NCBI GenBank assembly: GCA_905250885.1
Contig: CAJNOQ010001420.1
Location: 1-31,867, forward strand
Reading direction: 5' to 3'
DNA length: 31,867 nucleotides
Origin: Didymodactylos carnosus
Taxonomy: Eukaryota; Rotifera; Eurotatoria; Philodinida; Philodinidae
Both the position numbers and the translations under genes were made by a program. Positions 24,401 to 31,867 of this stretch are shown piece by piece (within the stretch, counting starts at the first letter, position 1; each line of letters opens with the position of its first letter). The notes beneath the pieces are model-generated. The model ran no database searches. It was not told the origin of the DNA and worked only from the letters and a program-made list of their open reading frames with translations.

Positions 24401-24470
24401 TATCGATGGAGCTTGAACTCGGGACAAACAAATTGTATGAAAATTCGTCGTCTTCCGCTGAACTCATCAT
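15414..24470 (-). CDS. AAA+ ATPase with SAM-like, coiled-coil and CHORD-like modules
   Basis: I splice four exons: 24470-23783, 19478-18588, 18120-17161 and 16207-15414, giving 1110 aa. Every junction is GT-AG and phase 1: AAAAG/GTATCA to TTTGTTAG/AGG, ACAG/GTAAAG to TTCTAG/GC, CTAG/GTGAGC to GTCTCAG/AA. Residues about 200-245 resemble a SAM-type helical domain (WLRALKEENISTIEHL spans the first intron). Residues about 359-500 are charged coiled coil. Walker A is GPPGTGKS (522-529, completed across intron 2), the pore-loop-like segment is PYVGETEKLL, Walker B is TIDEID (583-588), sensor 1 is GATNR (626-630), and RR (640-641) sits at the Arg-finger site. A second, degenerate AAA-like module keeps a Walker-B-like MLIFDID (855-861) but has no P-loop. 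Residues 957-1040 carry CPKC, CHYH, WACC and two further Cys, a CHORD-like zinc pattern. The tail is Thr-rich. Expected to act as an ATP-driven remodelling hexamer; the substrate is unknown. It is probably not a known NSF or Cdc48 orthologue. Start: tandem ATGs at 24470. Confidence 0.85.
16208..17160 (-). other. Intron 3 of the AAA+ gene (953 bp)
   Basis: Begins GTGAGC and ends TTTTTTGTCTCAG on the minus strand, with phase 1 on both sides. I recognise nothing inside; short open frames there have no coding character. Confidence 0.75.
18121..18587 (-). other. Intron 2 of the AAA+ gene, splitting Walker A (467 bp)
   Basis: The donor GTAAAG at 18587 follows GPPGT and one base of the next Gly codon; the acceptor TTCTATTCTAG at 18121 restores Gly-Lys-Ser. 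An open minus-strand frame (18441-18175) lies inside but is not needed for the protein. Confidence 0.85.
19888..19920 (-). ncRNA. Hammerhead-ribozyme-like relic
   Basis: On the minus strand stem GAACU/AGUUC is followed by GAAACGUCGAAAA, which matches the 3' part of the minimal hammerhead ribozymes of Penelope-like elements (GAAA, palindromic ACGU, cleavage after GUC). The 5' core that should read CUGAUGA reads UGAAAAU, so cleavage is unlikely. Assignment rests on half of the motif. Confidence 0.35.
20037..20724. mobile_element. Inner inverted-repeat element, 52-bp arms
   Basis: The stretch 20037-20088 (AAAATGAATTTTCATTATCT onward) is repeated in inverse at 20672-20724 with almost no mismatch. 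The 688-bp unit sits inside the larger TIR element, so it is either a nested insertion or a second repeat layer of the same element. No coding frame. Confidence 0.75.
20772..20852 (+). ncRNA. tRNA-like polymerase III unit inside the TIR element
   Basis: The A box TAGCTCAGTGG and the B box GGTTCGATTCC both match consensus. The D stem GCTC/GAGC is perfect and the T stem is paired. A run of eight T follows at 20855-20862, a polymerase III stop. The anticodon stem is A/T-only and the acceptor stem is mostly unpaired, so it is not a working tRNA. It may be a tRNA-derived promoter captured by the element. Confidence 0.45.
21703..22068. mobile_element. 366-bp hAT-type MITE nested in the larger hAT element
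   Basis: Terminal repeats CAGCGGCGTATCCA and TGGTTACGCCGCTG differ at one position. The flanks CCTCCTAA at 21695-21702 and 22069-22076 are identical, a perfect 8-bp target duplication. The interior repeats the word TTGCCCATT in both orientations and carries a run of nine G. A recent insertion into the host element, since its duplication is intact while that of the host has one change. Confidence 0.88.
22843..23160. repeat. 318-bp unit bounded by 18-bp perfect inverted repeats
   Basis: TATTTGTAAATCGAATAT at 22843-22860 is exactly inverted at 23143-23160. The flanking word CTCTTGTATATG occurs directly left (22831-22842) and again at 23191-23202. The unit contains the hammerhead ribozyme, so it is probably a Penelope-like or retrozyme-type fragment inside the hAT element. 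Confidence 0.6.
23050..23110 (+). ncRNA. Type I hammerhead ribozyme with minimal stem III
   Basis: The core CUGAUGA (23062-23068) is followed by stem II GCCA/UGGC (23070-23073 and 23083-23086), then GAAA (23087-23090), then GCUC and GAAU. Stem I can form between AUUC just before the core and GAAU at 23095-23098; the predicted cleavage is after C23094. Stem III would be the self-complementary AGCU only, the minimal form known from Penelope-like elements and retrozymes, which is thought to act as a dimer. All invariant core bases that I can check are present. Confidence 0.7.
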
Positions 24471-24731
24471 TGTAAGCAGTAGGTGGAATGATCGAGTAAG
24501 AAAATAGATAGTTCAATCTACAATGCAACCAGACGAAAGCCAACAAAGCTGCCAAATCAATAGAGAAACAGCGATATATCAGCTTTTTCAAATCAAATTG
24601 TATTTCAAGTATTAGTTTCTTAGACAAGATTATTTATGTTCTGTGTGCAAAAACCTTTTCAACAAAAAAACAATTATGTTAGTGTTGTTTAGGGGGAGGG
24701 GTTGTACGCCCTGATATTTTTATATGTTGGA

Positions 24732-25272
24732 GAGCACATCGGACTACATTGTAAGCTAAAATTTTTTGTCTTTTGTCGATTGTTTTGATGAAGCTATAGA
24801 ATTTACAAAAGCGGCTTTCCGCGGAAGCCTCGGTAGAACAGAAAAAGTATTTTGAAAACGCCCTTGCGCAACTTTCAGAAGAACAGGCGCGTCCTCATGA
24901 AAAAGTGTGGGAACAAAAGTTGTCGTGGGCACCTTGAAGCATAGGAGTGAGAAGTTTCATTAGCGATTTCCATGGGCAATTCTTTAGGATATGAAAACTT
25001 AAGTTCTGAAATTTTCCATTCGAGTGTTTTAGTCTCAAAATTCTAGTTTCACTCAGATCGAACCTAAATTCCTTACTCACATGCTCCAAAGTATCTCCGA
25101 CAACGTTTGTTTCCACGCTCTTCGTGGCGATACGCCCGTTCTACGGAAAGTTATGCAGGAGCGTTTTCAAAATATTTTTTCCGTTCTACTAGGGTTCCAG
25201 CAGAAAATCACTTTTTTAAAGTTCAATAGTTCCGTCAAAAAAATCGACAAATCATAAAAATCCAACGTGCTC
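24732..25272. mobile_element. Foldback element, about 540 bp, long imperfect arms
   Basis: The arms 24732-24954 and 25072-25272 are inverted copies at roughly 70% identity. The best block is around TATTTTGAAAACGC and its inverse GCGTTTTCAAAATA. The ends read GAGCAC and GTGCTC. No coding capacity and no certain target duplication. It lies between the two intact genes, in the upstream region of the AAA+ gene. Confidence 0.65.
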
Positions 25273-25434
25273 TACAAAATACATAAAAAGCAAGTGGGGG
25301 GAGTGCACGCGAGCGTGTATATCTTTAGTCGACCTATCTCACGCTAACTTAAATTCTACTATAAAGCATCTAAAGTAGCACTTTTCCTCTGGTTCCCAAT
25401 GCGAATAGGCTTAGATTTTTTATATTGAAAAACC

Positions 25435-25440
25435 TTTATT
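25435..25440 (-). terminator. Candidate poly(A) signal of the coiled-coil gene
   Basis: AATAAA on the minus strand about 240 bases after the stop at 25681. Plausible position only. Confidence 0.3.
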
Positions 25441-25680
25441 TCGTTTAATCATCAATCATATGACTTCTAAGAGGACAAAGGTGTGTTAATGGGTCATGAT
25501 CGGCAAATCTCGAGGATGATTTCTGTTTGTTTGTCCTACATCAATTATACTTTCTACGTGCGATTGGTTAATAATGAAATTAGATCAAATACTGTCGTAA
25601 ACATTTACTACTAAAATAATTAGTCGCTCAAATCCAATGTAGGATGATTGCTCACGTTTGACTGAGAAAGGTGTTCTTAT

Positions 25681-28600
25681 TCAGTTGCGCCGTTTGTTTG
25701 GTTCGTTGGGAACTGTATTACTGTTTTTGTTGATATTGTTATTTGTCGCTTTTCGTTCTTCGAGTTTCCGTTTGACGATTGCAATCGATTGTTCCTCGTA
25801 TGTTTGTTGCTGTTTACAATGAGCCACTCTGAACTCGGTTATAGCTTGTTCAAGTTTCTGCAGTCGCTGATAGTTTTTCGCTTTCAAGGTTTCATTGTCG
25901 GCAAACGAATCGTTCGATCGACGAAATGCATCGTTCATCTCATGAAACGTGCGCTCACTTTTACCGATCTTTTCACTGGATTGTTTGATTTGCATCTCAA
26001 TCGCTGTTAGTTCTTTTTTAGAAGCAGTAATCACTTTTCGTCCATTTTCCTGTCTTTCACATGCGATGCGCATATTCTCAGTGATTATATTGATCGAATT
26101 TTGACTTCTTTCGATTTCTTGTGTCTTATTTTGCAATTTGCCCTCCAGATGTTGCACTTCGGCATAAAGCTGCTTGTCACGTGCGTTCAACTTGTCCAGA
26201 TTCTGACGAAGATCCTGCACTATGACTTCTTGAGCTTGAGCTCGAAAGCCTGCTGCACGATGTTCGCGTTCGAAATAGATATTTTCATTTTTCTTAATCT
26301 GTACATTTTTCTGGAGTTCTGCCTTTTGTTGAAGCAACTGTTTGGTATCATTGGTTATTCTTTGAAGGTCTTGAGTATTGACAACAATGTGTTGACGAAT
26401 CTCGCCGAGATTTTGTTGTTTGGTGGCTATATTAGCGCGTAATTCTTGGACTGTCTTTTTTTCGGCTTCGAGCAGTGTTTGTTGATGAGTCATCTCGCGT
26501 AATTTGATCTTTTCGGTATTGGTCATATCACCGAGTTTTCGTTTTAGGTTTAAGCTTTCACCTTTGAATATAAGAGACACATAGCATCAGATTATTATGT
26601 GAATAATTCGTGAAAATTGATAGCCATCAAGTTCGGATCCAGAAGTCAAGAGCTTCGGAAATATACCGTGGCTAAAACTTCTTGGCTTTTTCAGTTTCAA
26701 AAAGACCTTTTCTAAGCTGTAAATGTCTTTTATAGTCGAGAAATCTTACGATTCGCTAACCTGTCCTCTAGGCACAAGAACATGTCTTCTAAAACCGGGA
26801 AAAGTTTTGAGCCCGATTTTTGTGCGAAATGTTATAACTTTTTATTGATAAATTACGTCTTCCCTGTCAGATGTGATTGTTTCATAGGAGGTTCATCGAA
26901 GAGATAAAATATTGAACAACGTAACGAGTGCGGCAAAATAATCGGTACATTTAGTGTTTTGTCAATTTTTCCTTTGATTTTCATCACACAGACTTAAATT
27001 TCAATAAAACAAAACTTTTTTTATAGCTATTAAAAGCAGCTAGCCTTATTCATCTCTCATCGTACCTTTGAGACATTGCACGACGAGCTTCTGTTGTTGA
27101 TGATCCCGAATCGTATTCGAGAGAACTGTTTGATGTTCGCTCATAGTCTTTTGATGGTCCTGTATGGTTCGATCGTGTCTCTTAATCATTGTCTTTACAT
27201 TTGCAATGTTCGACTTTAGATCCTCCCTTTGACTGTCGTGGATGGTTAATTCTTGCTGATAGCGTTGCAAATCATTGTTTGTCGTGCTCAACTGAGTTTC
27301 AGCTCGCTGAAGTTTGGTAGCCATCATTCGCAAGTTCGATTCGGTCTGTTTTTGTTGTCGAGACACATTTTGGTGTTCTTCAATGAGTTTGGCAGCTTTG
27401 GCTTTGTTCGCAGCCAATGAATAAACTTTTTGCTTAGCAATTGTTTCATGATTTATAAGATCGGTGGTTGTTGCCTTATGTTGATTGAGACACTCAGTAG
27501 TATGTTGCTTAGCGGCATAATGTTTGTCACGAAGTTCAGCGCACTTTGCTTTTTTGGTTTCGAGTCTATCACGTGCTTGTTGAAGTGCCGACTCGGCTTT
27601 TATCAAACCTTGCGTTCTATCGCCAGTTAAAATCGAAACAGCAGGACCAATAAGTTTAAGAAGATTCCAGCTAATACTCATTATCTTGGCGGATTCGACT
27701 CGAGCTTCGGCAGCGCGCACCTGTTGTTCGGCAGTTCTTTCCTCGAGTTCGGCCTGTTGGAGTTGAACACTAGTTCGTTGTTCGTCGCTCGCTGCTTTAG
27801 TATGTTGATTTTTATGTTCACGCTCTTGTTGCGTGAGTTGAGACAAGATCTTTTGAGCTTCTTGGTTTTCACTCTCTGCATTTTGCTGTTCTTGTATGGC
27901 ATCATTTTTACGCACGAGTAAATCAGCGCTCTGATTGTTCAGTTTAACCAATTCCGAGTCAAGATCATCGTGTTCTTTCTGCAGCCGTTCAACTTCTGTA
28001 GACTGTTGCTGTTGCTGCTTTTGGAGCTTTTCGACATTGACCTGAGCATGACGGAGCAAATCTTCCATAATACGCAATTTTTTTTCAAGTTTGTTTAATT
28101 GATTGGCTTTGTCTACTCGTTCATCGTCGAGTGCTCGAAAAGTTTTTTCGAGTTCGTGCCACTCACTTTCGAGTCTCTTTCGTTCTATATCGAGTTCTTT
28201 GAATCGATCTTCGGCAATGGCTAAGTCTTGTTTTACTTTCTCTAAATTTTCGTTGACCGATTGAATTTGTTCTCGTAGCTCGTTTACCTCTTGTTCCAAT
28301 TGTTTGATTGTCTCTTGAAAAGCTTCAATTTGCGCCTGAAGATGAGCAAGACCTGCTACCTTGTCTTTGAGTACTTTTTCGAGCTGTGTAATTGTTGCAC
28401 TCATTTGTTCAAACTGCTTTTGCAAGTCTTTCTGTTTTAGCTCGAGAACGCGTTGTTGTTCGTTGATTCGTTCGACTTCTTGCTCCACCGTCTTGATTTC
28501 TTCTTCAATTCTTGCGATCTCACGATGTAACTCTTCAGCTCTCTGTTCGTATTCTTCCCGTCTCGCATTTTCTTCCTTCAGAAGCTCTTCATTCATTTGA

Positions 28601-29145
28601 AGTTCCTGCATGGCCTGTGCGATTTGCTGCTGTAGTGCTTTCAATGACAGTTGAAGGTAGTTTTGCATACTAGAATCTTCAGCCTCTTTTTCCTTTATAT
28701 CCGCCAGTTGCTTTTGCAATTGTTGTTGTTCTGAATCGAGTTTACTCTTTATGTCACTGCACTGACGTAGCTCCAGTTCTAGATTCGAAACGTTCCCTTG
28801 TTGCTCATAGATAGCTGTCTCTTCAAAAGTGATCGCTTTCGTCTTCTCCAATTGTTGAGCGTATAATTCCGTTTTTTCTGTTTCTAATTGTTGCAATTGT
28901 TTAATATGCTGTTCAATCTGATCAAGAAGTTCGGTGCTTGCATTTAATATGGTATCACTCGTCTTTTCGAGCTGTTGTTTGTCCTTAGTTAGTTCACGCT
29001 TTACACCTTTCAGTCTATCGTCTTCAGCCATATTATGATTGTGCGCCGTCTGTTTTTCCATTTGAACTTTATCGAAATCGGGCGACCGTTGTTGGAAGAA
29101 ATCATCCTCAATATCATCATTATCTATCGGGTTTGCCTGAGCCAT
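25681..29145 (-). CDS. Long coiled-coil protein, 986 aa, function unknown
   Basis: Two coding exons, 29145-27066 and 26561-25681, joined in phase 1 (CTCAAAG/GTACGA to ATTCAAAG/GTGAAAGC). The join gives 986 aa with an unbroken heptad-like pattern. The start is the ATG of MAQANPID; a 5'UTR splice acceptor lies four bases upstream. After an acidic N-terminus (DNDDIEDDFF), almost the whole chain is Q/E/K-rich coiled coil, comparable in texture to SMC arms, golgins or myosin tails, but no Walker or other globular domain is visible. One hydrophobic island (about residues 487-513, KIMSISWNLLKLIGPAVSIL) interrupts the coil and could be an amphipathic or membrane-contacting helix or hairpin. The C-terminus is Asn-rich and basic (PNKRRN). 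Same strand as the AAA+ gene downstream, 1.2 kb apart. Likely a structural or scaffolding protein; homology-based naming is unsafe because coiled coils match many families by composition. Confidence 0.85.
26562..27065 (-). other. Intron of the coiled-coil gene (504 bp)
   Basis: Donor GTACGA, acceptor TATATTCAAAG, phase 1. Reading on without splicing ends in a stop seven codons after the donor and would leave the second coiled-coil block without a start, so splicing is well supported. Nothing else recognised inside. Confidence 0.7.
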
Positions 29146-29149
29146 CTGC

Positions 29150-29413
29150 CTGAAAGGAAAAACTAGACGATTTAGACGCCAGGCACAAACTAGGAATTGA
29201 TAAAAGATAAAGGGAAATCTCCACAAATCAGTGATTAAACAAACGTACTCAAAATACAATTTTGGATAATGGAACGGACCCTATTACTGAGATTTCTTTC
29301 ATTAGAAAAAAGATTTCGGTCATCAATTATTTTCTGATCAACAAAAATACGTGTAAATCACTAAGTATCTATTAACTGTTACTGACTTATCGACGAAAAA
29401 TATTGAGACTTAC
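29150..29413 (-). other. Probable 5'UTR intron of the coiled-coil gene
   Basis: A strong acceptor (TTTTTCCTTTCAG, ending at 29150) stands four bases before the ATG. Upstream, AACAGT/GTAAGT at 29413 is a consensus donor. The interval of 264 bp fits the intron sizes of the neighbouring genes. The open frame upstream of this ATG is then not translated. Confidence 0.55.
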
Positions 29414-31091
29414 ACTGTTTCTACAGTTGTTTCGAGATCATATTCGAAAAACAGCTTTATTCACATCTTTTTGCTGCGAATAAAAATTCCTCCACAAACA
29501 CTTGATGGTTTTGAACCGCGTAGCATTACAAAGAAACGAGCAAATTTCACTCTACAAAAAGTTCTTCGACTCATTCTTTAATGTCTTTTATTGCAGACGA
29601 GATTTATAACAATGGAATGCACAGATGATGCTCGAGTCAAGAATGACTACTTTTATTTGAGACACAACCTACCATCACCGTTAAAAAAACTTCACACAAA
29701 ATTTGAAAAACCTCTCGGTGCTGCATTTTTTGAAACAACAACAACGGAAAGTAGTACAATAATCATGTCATCGCAACCTCCTTCAGTCGTGCTCGTCTTC
29801 TACCTCAATCATAGTTTTGGTCATAATGAAAAATCAATACAAATTCTTGTTCACCATGCAATCTGAGTTGAACTTCAGAGTTTTTCCGCTAGAGGTGTTC
29901 ATTTTATTCGAGCCTGGTTTACGTTAGCTCCTATATGATTCGACGGTGGTTTGTCAATTTAAATAAGCAATCATGTCAAGTTTTTCAATCAGTACAATTT
30001 GCACTACTTGACTTTCTATTTTTACTCAGTTCGACTGCTAAGAGACTAGTCGATCAGAAAGTACGTTGAATCTATATTTGTCCCAAAAATGACAGATGGG
30101 TGGTATTTAATCAAAGTGAAAATGTCAAACACAAGTTGCCGAAAAATATTTTATCAGAAAATGTTTTGTTGAGAAGTCAATGACGTATTTATCCGATCGG
30201 TGCCATCCGTTTATTGTACCGTTCGACTCTTCCGTCTTTCGCACTTGTCCATTCTATCCTCTCAACGTAATTATTTCCCCGTTCTAATTATCTAGACTTC
30301 GTCACTCTTACTTCCCTCCCATCGGCTTTTCTCTTTCTCCCTCATCCCACAGTCTCAGCTCGATGATGTTTCTATTGTTATTGTGAAAATCTCGAAAAGT
30401 GACAATAAAAGGTCTGAAGTTTTTGAGTGACTCTTATGTAATCACAAGGTTATTTTAAAAATTCGACCTGATATTTTCACCATGAGAGATTCTATTCTGT
30501 GTAGAAATTATCCATCCATTTGATGCTTCGGCGTCTGCCACTTCCAGTGTAACGAGATAGACAGATGTCACATCATACTGTCTGACGGTCGCCTACTATG
30601 TTCATTCTGATGTGTTTATATGTTTTGTTTTGCATAAAATTTTCACGATACGGATTATCCAATCAGAGACTCAATTTCAGATTACCAAAATGCAAAACCG
30701 CTTTTACAGCGTATGCTCTGGATTCAATGACGTCTTTCGAAAAGCTTTGATCTTTGATTGTATCATTTCACAACTCCCAACTAGAAGAGCCATAATAATG
30801 ATGTCTGTGATACAGCTTTTTGCTAGACATATTGAAAACCTATCCGACCATCTCATCATATTTTTATATTCATTTTTATATCACATGATTTGTTTTACGA
30901 CTTTCAAACTTCAGTTTTGCATGGTAAAATAGAAGATGCTCAGGGCTCTCTGGTAGCGGAATTAGAAAACTTGAGCACAAGCCGTTAGTGATCAAAAGTG
31001 AATATGGAAAAATGTAACGAGGTGGTCCATCGTTTCCTTACCATATGTAATCCGACCGTCACAGTGTGACAAGAACTACATATCGCCTGGA
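29414..31091. other. Upstream region of the coiled-coil gene, no gene recognised
   Basis: The transcription start of the coiled-coil gene should lie shortly above 29414. On the plus strand TTTTATTGCAG at 29586-29604 resembles a splice acceptor before a 276-bp open frame (29591-29866), but the product has no recognisable domain. A second plus frame at 30612-30932 is equally unsupported. A CT-rich tract lies near 30225-30350. Confidence 0.35.
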
Positions 31092-31234
31092 AAAAAATAG
31101 TTGCACTCGATTTTTTTAATATATCAACACTATAAAAATACATTTTAAAAAATATAATTATTTATTCTGAAAGCGCTCGGTGTTCTCTATTACCCTGTAT
31201 ATTTATGTCTTGCTTTGCATTTATTTGCTGAAAA
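31092..31234 (-). repeat. Long dispersed repeat, inverted older copy
   Basis: On the minus strand this follows the first 140 bp of the repeat at 10724 and 31530 at about 85% identity, including GACATAAATATACAGGGTAA without change. It points toward copy 2, about 300 bp away, so the two could pair as a hairpin. Confidence 0.7.
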
Positions 31235-31529
31235 ATATATTGAGTGAAATGACGACCCTCTCATAGCAAAAGAAAAAGGTTCGAGTGGAAAAAAATAAAA
31301 GATTTTCAAAGTTTTCAGTTTTTTTATCTCTCGTATAATCTGCGTAGTTTTCTTGATTGAAGCTCTAAACTTAAAGTTTAGGTATGGTTTTGTAGAGCAT
31401 TTCACGGCGCATCTTTTAAAAACCATTAACCTTTAGATCTTAAAGAAATATGAGAAAAATAGAAAATACTGAGAGGCCACTTCCGTTATAATTTCTGGGG
31501 ATCTGACAATGAGAAGGCCGTCAATGCAC

Positions 31530-31867
31530 TCAATTTATTTTCGGCAAATAAATGTAAGACAAGACATAAATATACAGGGTAATAGAGAACTCCGAGTGCT
31601 TTCAGAATATTTAATTATATTTTTTAAATGTATATTATAGTGATGATATATTAAAAAAACCGAATGTAGTTATTTTTTTCCGGGCGAATATATAATATGG
31701 GGACTAACATAGATTCAAGCACTTCTCGATCACCAGCCTCGCTTAGAGTCCGAGTCAAATAAAACAAGCGAATCGGATAGTCCTAGAATAATTCTACATG
31801 CAAGGAGAAAAGCGTTACATCACCTACCGTAAAGTAGAATTTGACGTACCAGTGAAGTACCGTAAAG
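31530..31867 (+). repeat. Long dispersed repeat, copy 2, cut by the window end
   Basis: Gap-free match to 10724-11061 with about six substitutions. It continues past the window border, so the true length is unknown. The two copies enclose 20.5 kb that includes both intact genes and the LINE relic. Confidence 0.85.

Larger units (their letters stand above)
24471..25680. other. Intergenic spacer between the two intact genes
   Basis: Holds the 5' flank of the AAA+ gene, the foldback element at 24732-25272, and the 3' flank of the coiled-coil gene. No coding frame supported. No clear core promoter motif was identified upstream of the tandem ATG at 24470. Confidence 0.45.

Noticed and set aside
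25789..28600. Plus-strand frames opposite the coiled-coil gene, including Ser/Cys/Phe-rich ones
   Set aside because: Complementary-strand shadows of Q/E/K-rich codons.
29591..29866. Plus-strand frame of 91 codons after an acceptor-like TTTTATTGCAG
   Set aside because: No homology recognised, no partner exon found, and it overlaps the probable promoter region of the coiled-coil gene.
1..31867. CRISPR arrays, bacterial operons or phage genes
   Set aside because: No spaced direct repeats of the right size, and introns and element types are eukaryotic.

Overview
The window looks like nuclear DNA of a small invertebrate, most likely a bdelloid rotifer of the Rotaria/Adineta type. It is AT-rich, has spliceosomal GT-AG introns and carries many DNA-transposon fragments. 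It also holds an LDLa/EGF/seven-helix receptor of a style I associate with bdelloid genomes. The organism call is inference from remembered protein architecture; no marker gene proves it. Every gene recognised lies on the minus strand.

The left half is decaying. Positions 1-257 are the right part of a hAT-like element built from CTCCGA units. A presenilin-like intramembrane aspartyl protease relic lies at 1370-3025, with both catalytic-Asp regions recognisable but interrupted by stops. A chimeric receptor pseudogene (signal peptide, LDLa and EGF modules, first transmembrane helices) lies at 4555-8118, broken by three clear nonsense codons and several frameshifts. From 8.1 to 15.4 kb there is no intact gene, only repeats: a TIR element, one copy of a long direct repeat, a foldback element, a perfect 30-bp palindrome, a pre-miRNA-like hairpin, a tRNA-like cloverleaf and a frameshifted LINE reverse-transcriptase tail.

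The right half holds two apparently intact, co-oriented multi-exon genes. The first (24470 to 15414, 4 exons, 1110 aa by my splicing) encodes an AAA+ ATPase: a SAM-like N-terminal segment, a coiled coil, an AAA module whose Walker A is split by an intron, a degenerate second AAA-like module and a CHORD-like Cys/His zinc module. Its first intron is 4.3 kb and is filled by at least two DNA transposons, one carrying a nested MITE with perfect 8-bp target duplications and a canonical hammerhead ribozyme. The second gene (29145 to 25681, 2 coding exons, 986 aa) encodes a nearly continuous coiled-coil protein with one hydrophobic island, and has a probable 5'UTR intron. All four coding introns in the two genes are phase 1.

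The right edge (31092-31867) holds two more copies of the repeat first seen at 10724. One is inverted and divergent; the other is about 98% identical and runs off the window.

The least familiar item is the pair formed by the AAA+/coiled-coil/CHORD-like ATPase and the neighbouring coiled-coil protein. I do not recognise this combination as a described system, and a functional link between the two is only an inference from adjacency, orientation and shared intron phase.
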